From positions 1-25,233 of the forward strand of contig JANNCN010000014.1 in assembly GCA_031386665.1 (NCBI GenBank): 25,233 nucleotides of DNA. The letters run 5' to 3'. Below, piece by piece: positions 7,261-14,779 of the stretch. Position 1 is the first letter of the stretch; each line of letters opens with the position of its first letter. The notes below the pieces were generated by a model. The model had not been told where the DNA came from, did not search any database, and was given only the letters and a program-made list of their open reading frames with translations. The DNA comes from JANYCG01 sp031386665. Lineage in GTDB: Bacteria; Pseudomonadota; Gammaproteobacteria; Burkholderiales; Burkholderiaceae_C. Both the position numbers and the translations under genes were made by a program.

Positions 7261-10146
7261 TCACATGTGCACTTGGCTTTCGCGGGTTTGCCAGTTTTTG
7301 ACGTCGGTGTGCCAAATACTGCCAGGCGCGGCGTCTTCCCACCAGGCCTCAACTTGGCTGAATAGGCTGTGCGCGGTTTTGGCGTCGCCCTGCAGCAGGT
7401 GCACCCGGGCTTGCCCTAGCCGAATGTCGGCGTACCAGACGGAAGGAACAAGCTGGCCGCGCTGCAAAGCGGCGTCAGCCAAACGCAGGTGGGCCATGGC
7501 AGCGGCCAACTCGGCGTCGGTCTGGCCCAACTCAAGCAACGCCAAACCCAGGGCGGTCTGGGCTTGGGCCACATCCACGGGCATCAGGTTGGGGGCTTTG
7601 GACTGCGCCATGTCCAAACTCTGATGGGCCAGGGGCAGAGCTTCAGCAAAACGGCCCAAACGCCACAAAATAAGTGACTTGGCGCAGGTCACGCGGGCGC
7701 GCTCGTTGGCCAATGCGGGGGTGGTGTCTGCCAGCACGGCATTGGCCAAAGGCTCGAAGGTGGCCAAATCGCCCGCCCAAGCCGCCAAATAGGCGCGCAT
7801 GCGATGCCGCGCAATGACTCTGGTGTGCGTGTCGGCATTTAAACGCGCCAAAATGCCCTCTTCTTCGGCGATCAGGGGTGCAATCAGGTCAACCCGCCGT
7901 GTCGCCCATAGGCAAGTCGCAAGCGCCCGGGCAGCATACGCGGCATCAACGTGTTCCTCTGGCAAGAGGCGGGCCTGTTCAGCCTTGATATGCTTGCCCA
8001 ATTGCACAGCGTCAGCCCAGCGCCCCATACCGGCCAACGCCGAGGCCAGCACCCGGTTGGCGTTGACCACCCGCATGGTGGGCTCGCCATCAAGCTTCAG
8101 CTGGTCAACCGCACACTGCCGCGCAATCGGTTCGGCGTCGGCTGGGCGGCCACAATTGATCAAGGCCGCCGCGTACCAGCGTTCTGGCGACACCAGTTGG
8201 GTGTGGGGCCGCACAGCGCCGTAGGCTGCGCGGGCGCGTTCCATGGCCAAAAGCGCCACCGGTTGCCCCTGATCGTGTAGCAAAAAGTGCGAGAACGTAT
8301 TGGACAGCAGGCCAATGGACGTCAAGGTCTCGTCATGCAGCAGGCCCAGGTGCTTTTCGGCCACTTCCACCGCCTCGTGCAAGGCGGCCAGGCTGGGGGC
8401 TTGCTGTTCATGCTTGGCATACTCAAATGAATGCGCACGCAGGACGCTGACCAGCAGTTCAGCCTGCTCAGGCAGTTTTTGCCGCAAATCGGTGACCAAA
8501 TCAGGGCCAATCTTTGCCGCAAGTTGGTAGTCGCCAAGGGTGTTGGCGGCCTCCATGGTCAAAAATCGACCTTGCAATGTTAAGTTGTGGGTCAAGCCCA
8601 AGGTTCGAATGCATCGGGGCAGGGCGGCAGCGCATGCGTGCTGCACCAGCGTGACGTCGCCCAAGCGGCTGGCGCTGGTCGCCACCAGGATGCCCAGTTC
8701 TGCGGCCATGATGGGGTTGCCTTGCAGCTCCACCTCGATTCGCTCGGCGGCAGAGCGCAGCAAATCAACCGCTGTGACCACGCCACCCATGCCCTCGCGG
8801 GGTTTTGCGTCGGTAAAGATGGAAGCAATGAACTGCTTGACCTCTTCAGCCCGCGCTTGCGCTTGCTGGGCGGCGCGAGCCTGCTCCCGCGCGGTGGACG
8901 CCTGCCACAGCGCAACCGCTGCCCCTATGGCAAGCGCCAGCAAAACTGCCACTTGGGCGTAGGCACCGCCCAACAGCGCCAAGGCCACCGCCAACACCAC
9001 GGCACTTTGGGCTTTGTGGCGCATCAAGAATTTGCGCATCCGGTAGTGCCAAGAATCTGGCCTTGCCAAAACCGCGTGGCCTTGGACGAAACGTTCAAGG
9101 TCAGCCGCCAGGGCTGCGGCACTTTGGTAGCGCTCGGTCGCCTGGGGCTTGAGGGCGCGCAACACAATGGTGTCCAAATCGCCCCGCAAGCGCCGTTTGG
9201 CCGCAACGTTGTCAGTCTGACTGCTGGGCGCTGGTGGCTCGAAACCCGTGACTTGGGTGCGCAAGGGCATGCGCCCAACCAGCAACTGGTACAGCAACAC
9301 CCCCAACGCGTACACATCGGTGGCGGTGGTGATGGCGGCCCCCGTCAACTGCTCGGGCGCGGCGTACTCAGGCGTCAGCACCCGGCCCCCCTCGCGGGTG
9401 AGCTCGGTGGCTTCTGCCCCCGTCGCGTCGTCCTCCAGCAGCTTGGCAATGCCAAAGTCCAGCAGCTTCACAGTGCCGTCGGCCGTGACCATGATGTTGC
9501 CGGGCTTGATGTCGCGGTGAATCACCAAATGGGTGTGGGCATGCGCCACAGCCGCCAAAACATGGTCAAACAGCGCCAACCGCGCATCAATGTCCAGCCG
9601 CTTCAGATCACAGTGGCGGTCAATTCGCTCGCCTTCCACCAGCTCAATCACCAAATACGGCTGCCCACCCGGTGTGACCCCGGCATCTAGCAAATGCGCA
9701 ATATTAGGGTGCGTCAATCGCGCCAATATGTTGCCCTCCCGCTGAAACCGTTCAGCCCCTGCGCGGCCCAATAGCGACAAATGCAGCAGCTTGATGGCCA
9801 CCGCCCCGGTAAAGCGCCCGTCTTCCCGCCGCGCCCGCCACACGCTGCCCGTACCGCCTTGGCCTAAGGGAGATTCCAGCACATAAGGCCCCAGGCGCTG
9901 GCCAGCCAGGGTGGCGTGGGTGGGGTCTGGCGTTTGGCCGCCCAGCGCGGTGAGTGAACTGTTCATAAACCCATGCGATTGGGCTTGCAGATTGTCTTGC
10001 AACAAAGCCGCTAAATCGTCGTGCAAATCGGGGTGATCAGCGGCCAAAACAGCCAATCGCACGGCGCGCTCGGGCGCGGGCAGATCCAGCAGCTCATCCA
10101 TCAACGGGCTCAACTGTGCCCAGCGTTCGGGACTGGGGGATTTCAT
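7261..10146 (-). CDS. Transmembrane Ser/Thr protein kinase with repeat-rich C-terminal half
   Basis: Bacterial Hanks-type kinase of 961 residues, counted from the ATG at 10144-10146. An N-terminal helical lead (RWAQLSPLMDELLDLPAPERA) is typical of kinases paired with this sigma family. The kinase domain covers about 85-355: glycine loop GQGGTGSVW at about 95, AIKLL with the ATP Lys near 119, catalytic HRDIKPGN near 210, DFG near 230 and APEQ near 263. All key residues are present. One or two membrane segments follow at about 380-415 (VVLAVALALLGGAY, VAVLLALAIGAAVALW), then a short coiled segment and about 500 residues of TPR-like helical repeats, probably outside the cytoplasm. An upstream GTG at 10276-10278 overlaps the sigma gene by 17 bp, but its extra 44 codons look like spacer. 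Substrate is inferred to include the sigma factor encoded just upstream. Confidence 0.88.
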   Translation of the reverse strand: MKSPSPERWAQLSPLMDELLDLPAPERAVRLAVLAADHPDLHDDLAALLQDNLQAQSHGFMNSSLTALGGQTPDPTHATLAGQRLGPYVLESPLGQGGTGSVWRARREDGRFTGAVAIKLLHLSLLGRAGAERFQREGNILARLTHPNIAHLLDAGVTPGGQPYLVIELVEGERIDRHCDLKRLDIDARLALFDHVLAAVAHAHTHLVIHRDIKPGNIMVTADGTVKLLDFGIAKLLEDDATGAEATELTREGGRVLTPEYAAPEQLTGAAITTATDVYALGVLLYQLLVGRMPLRTQVTGFEPPAPSSQTDNVAAKRRLRGDLDTIVLRALKPQATERYQSAAALAADLERFVQGHAVLARPDSWHYRMRKFLMRHKAQSAVVLAVALALLGGAYAQVAVLLALAIGAAVALWQASTAREQARAAQQAQARAEEVKQFIASIFTDAKPREGMGGVVTAVDLLRSAAERIEVELQGNPIMAAELGILVATSASRLGDVTLVQHACAAALPRCIRTLGLTHNLTLQGRFLTMEAANTLGDYQLAAKIGPDLVTDLRQKLPEQAELLVSVLRAHSFEYAKHEQQAPSLAALHEAVEVAEKHLGLLHDETLTSIGLLSNTFSHFLLHDQGQPVALLAMERARAAYGAVRPHTQLVSPERWYAAALINCGRPADAEPIARQCAVDQLKLDGEPTMRVVNANRVLASALAGMGRWADAVQLGKHIKAEQARLLPEEHVDAAYAARALATCLWATRRVDLIAPLIAEEEGILARLNADTHTRVIARHRMRAYLAAWAGDLATFEPLANAVLADTTPALANERARVTCAKSLILWRLGRFAEALPLAHQSLDMAQSKAPNLMPVDVAQAQTALGLALLELGQTDAELAAAMAHLRLADAALQRGQLVPSVWYADIRLGQARVHLLQGDAKTAHSLFSQVEAWWEDAAPGSIWHTDVKNWQTRESQVHM

Positions 10147-10261
10147 TGAAGTTTCGGCTCTGGCATGGTGACGCAATGCGACTAAATTGAGGGGTTGGGC
10201 TGTCGGGCCACTGGGTAATCGCAAACCGGAACTTGAAACCGCCAAGCCACCCTGAATTGCT

Positions 10262-10969
10262 TCAGGTTTGCATGGCACGAAACAGCAACATGCGGGCTTT
10301 TTCCCACTGGCGCTGAGCAGTTCGCTCCGAGGTGCCCATCAGCTCTGCTATTTCTACCATCGAAAAACCGCAAAAGAATTTCAAATCAACCACTTGCGCC
10401 AAAGCGGGCTCCAAGAGGGCTAGTTCGTCTAGCGCCTCGCCAATGCTGGTCAGCATTTCGGGTTGGGCGCATTGGTCGGCGGTTTCGGTGTCGAGCGAGG
10501 TGATGTCCAGCCCGCCCCCGCGTTTTTGCGCCTGGCGCTCGCGCACCCGGTCGATCACGACGCCGCGCATGGCCCGCGCCGCGTACGCCATGAAGTGCGC
10601 CCGGTCGGGGAAGGCCAGCGCATTGCGGCCTGAAATGTCAAGGTAGGCTTCGTGCAGCAGTGTGGTCGCGCCCAGCGGCGTGAACGCGCCCAGGCGGGCG
10701 ACTTCGCGGCGGGCCAGGCGGTGAAGTTCAGTGTAAAGGGCGGTGAAAAGCTGGTCTGCTGCCTGCCGGTCGCCCTGGGCGGAGCGAGTGACCAAGGCGC
10801 TGAAGGCCGAAGCGTCAAAGCCAGGCAGCGGCTGCGAGCCTGTGCCAACTTGGCTGGTTGTGCTGTTCGTGCTGTTGGGGCTGACTGGGCCGCCTGTTGC
10901 AAGTGAGTCGCCTGAACCCAAGTCTTGCAGGCCGCTGGGCTGGTTGGGGCGTGAGGTCGAGTCTGGCAT
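10262..10969 (-). CDS. ECF-type sigma factor of the TIGR02999/ECF43 kind
   Basis: Alternative RNA polymerase sigma factor of 235 residues. After a Ser/Thr/Gly/Pro-rich lead of about 50 residues, region 2 runs from FDASAFSALVTRSAQGDRQAA to about 150, and region 4 is near 180-232 with the helix-turn-helix GFSMVEIAELMGTSERTAQRQ. The segment TPLGATTLLHEAYLDI (about 97-112) replaces the usual acidic DAEDLVQE motif of region 2.2. Its HEAYL core is the hallmark of the TIGR02999/ECF43 group, whose members are encoded next to Ser/Thr kinases. In Vibrio parahaemolyticus an ECF43 sigma (EcfP) is reported to be activated by phosphorylation of a region 2 threonine by its kinase PknT. Here T102 and T103 sit in the equivalent place. 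The kinase gene follows after 115 bp on the same strand. Confidence 0.88.
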   Translation of the reverse strand: MPDSTSRPNQPSGLQDLGSGDSLATGGPVSPNSTNSTTSQVGTGSQPLPGFDASAFSALVTRSAQGDRQAADQLFTALYTELHRLARREVARLGAFTPLGATTLLHEAYLDISGRNALAFPDRAHFMAYAARAMRGVVIDRVRERQAQKRGGGLDITSLDTETADQCAQPEMLTSIGEALDELALLEPALAQVVDLKFFCGFSMVEIAELMGTSERTAQRQWEKARMLLFRAMQT

Positions 10970-11044
10970 GCTTTATCTTACAGCCTGAATTTGAACGCCT
11001 GGACCGGATGCCATGCCGAAACGCCACTGCAATCAATTTCAAAT

Positions 11045-11088
11045 TGCTATACTTTATATAGCAAACTATTGAATTAATTCGAGAGCTA
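11045..11088 (+). repeat. Intergenic repeat, copy A
   Basis: On the minus strand this reads TAGCTCTC, 13 variable bases, AGTTTGCTATA, 5 variable bases, TATAGCA. The same blocks with identical spacing occur in opposite orientation at 14735-14778. TGCTATA and TATAGCA form a perfect 7-bp stem. It resembles the short dispersed intergenic repeats I recall from Comamonadaceae, but this needs a search. It lies between the sigma factor start and the next gene's terminator. Confidence 0.75.
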
Positions 11089-11124
11089 GAACTTCATTTC
11101 ATTCGCACTTCGGTCATTTTAAAT

Positions 11125-11150
11125 AAAAAAGAACCTGCAGGTTCTTTTTT
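11125..11150 (-). terminator. Rho-independent terminator, probably bidirectional
   Basis: A run of A, then GAACC, TGCA and GGTTC, then a run of T, so the 11-bp stem continues from AAAAAAGAACC into GGTTCTTTTTT. It lies 19 bp after the stop of the minus-strand gene 11169-11516 and would work on either strand. The core AACCTGCAGGTT is identical to that of the hairpin at 14664-14687. Confidence 0.85.
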
Positions 11151-11168
11151 TCTAAAACAGGCTCAATT

Positions 11169-11516
11169 TCAGCCGTGCTGATTAAACCGGCTAGCCCGGG
11201 GCATGTGGTTGCCCGAAATCAGGCCGTGAAACTTCTCGGTGATGGTGCGCAGGGTTTGGCGCGCGGCTTGTTCGCCATGGTGTTCAGACAGCAAAGTCAT
11301 CACGTCAATGCGCAGGTACCACAGCGCCTGCGCGTGCGGGGCCCAACGCAGCCGCCGGGTGATGATGTCAACCTGCTCGCTCGCCACCAGGCCCGTCAGC
11401 GCGTCCAACATCAGCGCCCGAACTACTTCGATGGGTCCTTCGTCAGGCAGGTCTGGCGTGGTGTCAGAGAACAGACTGATCAAACTGCTGGCAAATCTGG
11501 ATTTTTTCCAACTCAT
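11169..11516 (-). CDS. Small conserved-looking protein of unknown function
   Basis: I do not recognise this protein. From the ATG at 11514-11516 it has 115 residues, starting MSWKKSRFASSLISLFSD; the frame can be extended to a TTG at 11573, with no good ribosome site at either start. It is mostly helical, with PIEVVRALMLDALTGLVASEQVDIITRRLRWAPHAQALWYLRIDVMTLLSEHHGEQAARQTL split over two helical blocks, and has no signal peptide or membrane segment. Codon use resembles its neighbours and a strong terminator follows, both supporting a real gene. It diverges from the MFS gene across 279 bp. Confidence 0.6.
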   Translation of the reverse strand: MSWKKSRFASSLISLFSDTTPDLPDEGPIEVVRALMLDALTGLVASEQVDIITRRLRWAPHAQALWYLRIDVMTLLSEHHGEQAARQTLRTITEKFHGLISGNHMPRASRFNQHG

Positions 11517-11795
11517 TGGGTTTGTGGCTTGGCGCGCGAAACACCAATAATTGGGAGTGAACAGTTGAGGCAACGAATTTCGTGGCTAGGACGAATATTC
11601 AAACATCTGTGTGTGACAAATTACCGCTTTCTTGGTTAGCAGCTGTAACTGTCCGTCAAACTAGATAGGCTGTCAGTTAGGAGGGCTTGAGATGGCCCTG
11701 TAATAAGTGAATGCTCTTTTATTTGTAGCTTAAAAATGCCGCCACGACTGACCTTGCACTCTTGTTAACATAATGCCATTACGACGCAATATAGC

Positions 11796-13064
11796 ATGAC
11801 CTACCGCTCGCCCAAAGATCGCCGATTGGTGGCCTGGTTGTCCTTGGGGCAGCTCATCAGCTGGGGCAGCGTGTTCTATTTGTTCGCCTTGGTCATGGCC
11901 CCGGTGGAGCGCGAACTGGGCTTAAGCCGGGCTGAGTCGTCATTGGCGTTCAGTTTGGCCTTGTTGACCGAAGGGCTGCTGGCCTACCCCATTGGCCGCT
12001 GGCTAGACCGGGGGCACGAGCGCCTGGTAATGACGGCAGGCTCGATCACACTGGCGGGGTGCTTGGGGCTGCACGGTTTTGTCATCAACGCGTTCACTTT
12101 TTATGCGGTTTGGGTGGGTTTGGGCGTGGGCATGGCTGCCACGCTGTACACGCCCGCATTTGCCATCGTCACCCGGCGCTTCCCCAACGATTTTCGCCGC
12201 GCCATCATCACACTGACGTTTTTGGGCGGACTGGCCAGCACCGTATTTTTGCCGTTGACGGCGTGGTTGATCAGCCAATTCGGGTGGCGACACGCGGTAG
12301 GACTGTTGGCGGGTTTGCATTTGTTGGTTTGCGCGCCCATTCACTTCTTGTTACTTAAAAACGCACCCAAAGAGGCGCTTCGCACAGAGCCCAAGACCCA
12401 GGACCTGAATTTCACGAAGTCTGACCTTGCGGCGAAAGGCAATTTGCAGAGGCCAGCGCCCCGTTCTTTGTCACACCACCTACAGAGCCCCCAGTTTTTG
12501 CTGCTCGGCTTCTTTTTGATGCTCACTATGGCGGTCACTGCTGCCCTGCCCACCCATATGATCACGCTACTGCGCGAGTACGGCCTGAGCGAGGCCTGGG
12601 CCATCGCCATTCCCGCCAGCATTGGCTTGGTTCAGGTGCTGGGCCGTTTGCTGCTCTACTTTTTTGAGCATCGCTTCAACGTGCACACCGCAAACCGGCT
12701 GATTCCTTATTTGCTGCCCCTGGCCCTGGCCGCGCTGCTCCTGGCACCCAGCCTGGGCCTGTGGCACAGCCAATCGGGCTTGGCGTTGCTGTTTGTTTTT
12801 GTGCTGTTGTGGGGCATGGGTGTAGGCATGCTGACCATTGTGAAAGGCACCGCCATGGCCCAGTACGTCAGCCGCCAGCACGTCGCCAGTCTGAACGGCG
12901 CGCTGGGCCTGCCCCTGGCCCTGGCCCGCGCCAGTGCACCGCTGGTTTTGGGGCTGCTGTGGAGCCCCCAGTTGGGCTACACCTACGGATTGGGGCTGCT
13001 GCTGGTGTTGGGGCTGGGCGGCGCGGTGGCGCTGGGGTGGGTGCAGCGCTTGGCGGGGCGCTGA
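11796..13064 (+). CDS. Major facilitator superfamily transporter
   Basis: Secondary transporter in the inner membrane, substrate unknown; 422 residues with about twelve hydrophobic segments. The first begins LVAWLSLGQLISWGSVFYLFALVMAP, and the conserved loop between helices 2 and 3 reads GRWLDRGHERLVM, the usual MFS G-x-x-x-D-R-x-G-R/H motif. A polar loop near residues 190-225 (PKEALRTEPKTQDLNF and on) divides two six-helix halves. The ATG at 11796 has no clear Shine-Dalgarno; CATAAT at about 11770 could be a -10 box but has no convincing -35. The 11574-11795 stretch upstream otherwise shows nothing I can identify. It is the only plus-strand gene in the 6.3-19.5 kb part of the window. Confidence 0.85.
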   Translation: MTYRSPKDRRLVAWLSLGQLISWGSVFYLFALVMAPVERELGLSRAESSLAFSLALLTEGLLAYPIGRWLDRGHERLVMTAGSITLAGCLGLHGFVINAFTFYAVWVGLGVGMAATLYTPAFAIVTRRFPNDFRRAIITLTFLGGLASTVFLPLTAWLISQFGWRHAVGLLAGLHLLVCAPIHFLLLKNAPKEALRTEPKTQDLNFTKSDLAAKGNLQRPAPRSLSHHLQSPQFLLLGFFLMLTMAVTAALPTHMITLLREYGLSEAWAIAIPASIGLVQVLGRLLLYFFEHRFNVHTANRLIPYLLPLALAALLLAPSLGLWHSQSGLALLFVFVLLWGMGVGMLTIVKGTAMAQYVSRQHVASLNGALGLPLALARASAPLVLGLLWSPQLGYTYGLGLLLVLGLGGAVALGWVQRLAGR

Positions 13065-13175
13065 TCTCGCAACCGTTTGGTTGCCAAGGCGATTCGAGTC
13101 CTTGCCATGGCCTGAAAATCTCATTCAATCAAAACGCGTCGTTCAAAACCAAATGGTGGACGATCACAATTTCTT

Positions 13176-13520
13176 TCATCTGTGCTCTTCCAATAGCCGA
13201 GTCACCGCAACCAGCAACGGCTCAATGTCATCGTTCACAGCGCTCCACACTATCGCGGGGTCGATCACGTCGTAGCCATGGATCAAAACATTGCGAAAGG
13301 CGATGATGCGTCGGTAGTCCGCAATGCGGTTTGCAGTGTCGGGATCAAGTTTTTCCAAGCGGCGTACGGCTTCGCCAATTATTTCAAAATTGCGTTCTAC
13401 GGCCTGGCGCACAAGCCGATTTGAATTGAAATCTGCCAGCGACAGGCCTAAAGTAGCCGTTTTGACAAAGTCTGCGGCGTAGCGTGCGTCTTCAAGCAGC
13501 TAGGGTGCGCGAGGATGCAT
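13176..13520 (-). pseudogene. hepT: HepT-like HEPN toxin with in-frame amber codon
   Basis: HEPN-domain RNase toxin of the DUF86/HepT family, broken at the start. The frame from ATG 13518-13520 reads MHPRAP, then TAG (13500-13502), then LLEDARYAADFVKTATLG and on through VRQAVERNFEIIGEAVRRLEK to the catalytic RX4H motif RNVLIHGY and a normal C-terminus; 115 codons in all, the family's usual size. Without the TAG the protein would be intact. A GTG at 13410-13412 could start a 78-residue fragment that keeps RX4H but lacks the first helix. The gene overlaps the end of the MNT antitoxin frame by 29 bp, the normal arrangement. The symbol refers to the family. Confidence 0.8.
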
Positions 13521-13818
13521 AAACAGGCTGGCGCGACTGGTTGACGCTGGCAATGAAGTACGGATTGGTGGATGCGCCTGCAGAAACAAGGTCAACTTTG
13601 CGCTCAAACAGCTGTTCAAGCGCTTACATCAGTCCAAAGTAGCGGTGGAACAGACTGCGTGAGTCGGCTTGGTTGAATTCAACCAAAAAATCTAGATCGT
13701 TGGGCGGGGCTTCGGGTGCGTCGCTCGCGGCGGAGCCAAATACGTCCAAAGCTTGCACGCCAAAACGACCGCAAAGGTCGGCCACCTGAGATAGGTTGTG
13801 CTGAATGAGGGGGTTCAT
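13492..13818 (-). pseudogene. mntA: MntA-like nucleotidyltransferase antitoxin with in-frame ochre codon
   Basis: Minimal nucleotidyltransferase that normally AMPylates and silences the HepT toxin. From ATG 13816-13818 the frame gives 64 residues including the active-site pattern GSAASDAPEAPPNDLDF (G-S-x(n)-D-x-D), then TAA at 13624-13626. After it the same frame continues with ALEQLFERKVDLVSAG and ends SRQPVYASSRTLAA, the normal family C-terminus, so one base change explains the break. The full frame of 108 codons plus stop has family length. Both genes of the pair thus carry one nonsense codon each while the rest is well conserved, indicating recent decay or an unusual decoding event. Confidence 0.8.
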
Positions 13819-13848
13819 GGTGCAGGGCAATTATGATGCCGCTTGCGT

Positions 13849-13896
13849 GCAATTGACAAGTTTTGCGGACCACAGCCTGGTGGGCTAGTCAATTGC
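13849..13896. promoter_or_regulatory. Inverted repeat upstream of mntA
   Basis: GCAATTGAC (13849-13857) and its exact complement GTCAATTGC (13888-13896) flank 30 bp, upstream of the mntA-like start and just after the histidine phosphatase stop. It may be an operator for autoregulation of the toxin-antitoxin pair, or simply part of the 3' end of the phosphatase transcript. Confidence 0.35.
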
Positions 13897-13914
13897 GAAA
13901 TCCGCACCTGGCAC

Positions 13915-14601
13915 TTACGGCCGCCAAATAGGGCGGCCCAAAACCTGCCCCTTGCGATCCAGCACCACAGCCTCACCCATGCCCACAGGCTGCCCCGTCA
14001 GCGCGGTGATGTTGACCTGGTGCGTCACCCACACCTCAAACTGGCCCTGGGGCAGGCGCACCATCGACTGGGTCATCAGGCGGGTTTGGTCAGGCTGCAA
14101 GCTGCGGTCGTTGAAGGTGGAATTCAGCACCGGCCAGACGCTGTGCCGCCCAAACGCCAAATGGGCCGTGTCTTGGCAGCGGCACCAGGCGCTGGTTAAA
14201 ACCGCGCGGGGTTTGAGCTTTTGGCCGGCAAACCACTCCCCAATGCGCTGCGACTCTAGCCGTCCGGCGTCGCTCAAATTGCGCTGTGTGCTGCAAACCC
14301 CCAGTTTGAAACCCGGCGGGTCGCCCGTGCCCGGCACGGTGGTGGCGTGGCGCATCAGCACAACACAGGCGCCTGCCCGCAACAGGGTCGCCAGTTTGTC
14401 GTTGGCGGCGTTGCGGGCGGCCTCAAGGTCTGCATTGCGGGTTGCGTCAGGGGCTGCGCTGGCGGGCGCTTCTGATTGCGCCACGGCGCTGAAAGTCATC
14501 GCATGGGCCAAGGTACCCGCGGTCAGCAGGCCAATCACTTGACGGCGGCTGGTGACCGGGGTGTTTGCCAAAATGATGATGGGGCGGGTTGATGAGGTCA
14601 T
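13915..14601 (-). CDS. Histidine phosphatase family protein with Tat-type signal
   Basis: Exported phosphatase-like protein of 228 residues. The N-terminus has a twin-arginine signal, SRRQVIGLLTAGTLA at about 18-32, with likely cleavage after FSAVA near residue 41. The histidine phosphatase core begins with CVVLMRHATTVPG (the RH of the RHG/RHA motif at 84-85); the region NLSDAGRLESQRIGEW follows, then VLTSAWCRCQDTAHLAFG, and the second active-site His in VWVTHQVNITALTG near 194. All four expected pocket elements are visible, so it is probably active; substrate unknown. The ATG at 14599-14601 has no strong ribosome site. A hairpin lies 63 bp upstream on the same strand, so it is probably not co-transcribed with the flavoprotein gene. 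Confidence 0.82.
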   Translation of the reverse strand: MTSSTRPIIILANTPVTSRRQVIGLLTAGTLAHAMTFSAVAQSEAPASAAPDATRNADLEAARNAANDKLATLLRAGACVVLMRHATTVPGTGDPPGFKLGVCSTQRNLSDAGRLESQRIGEWFAGQKLKPRAVLTSAWCRCQDTAHLAFGRHSVWPVLNSTFNDRSLQPDQTRLMTQSMVRLPQGQFEVWVTHQVNITALTGQPVGMGEAVVLDRKGQVLGRPIWRP

Positions 14602-14663
14602 TGAACTGAAGTGTGCCCAAGGGCTGGAACACCCATCAGGTTCAAATCGGCATCAAAAAGTTC

Positions 14664-14687
14664 AAAATTAACCTGCAGGTTAATTTT
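14664..14687 (-). terminator. Rho-independent terminator after the flavoprotein gene
   Basis: AAAATTAACC, TGCA, GGTTAATTTT forms a 10-bp stem followed by A/T tracts on both strands, 93 bp after the stop at 14780. The core AACCTGCAGGTT equals that of the terminator at 11125-11150, and both lie beside a copy of the same intergenic repeat. Confidence 0.75.
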
Positions 14688-14734
14688 TGTGGCTAAAGCA
14701 CCAAAAAGCCTGAAATATCAATTAAAAAGGCCTC

Positions 14735-14778
14735 TAGCTCTCTGATAATATACGCAGTTTGCTATAATTAATATAGCA
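14735..14778 (-). repeat. Intergenic repeat, copy B
   Basis: Plus-strand order is TAGCTCTC, 13 bp, AGTTTGCTATA, 5 bp, TATAGCA, with exactly the block spacing of copy A at 11045-11088 and in inverted orientation to it. It starts 2 bp beyond the flavoprotein stop codon, so it forms the first part of that gene's 3' untranslated region. AGGCC and an A-run precede TAGCTCTC here but not in copy A. Confidence 0.75.
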
Positions 14779-14779
14779 T

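Noticed and set aside
8587..9690. 367-codon open frame on the plus strand
   Set aside because: Antisense to the Ser/Thr kinase domain; a by-product of GC-rich codon use.
10147..10278. GTG start extending the kinase by 44 residues
   Set aside because: The extra residues look unlike a domain; the ATG at 10146 directly precedes the typical lead of this kinase group. The overlap with the sigma gene keeps it possible.
11574..11795. Possible small gene after AGGAGG at about 11680 (ATG at 11691)
   Set aside because: The frame closes after three codons (ATG GCC CTG TAA), so it does not encode a credible peptide.
12567..13124. 185-codon minus-strand frame rich in Gln
   Set aside because: Antisense to the MFS gene, Gln-rich from complementing Leu codons; no domain.
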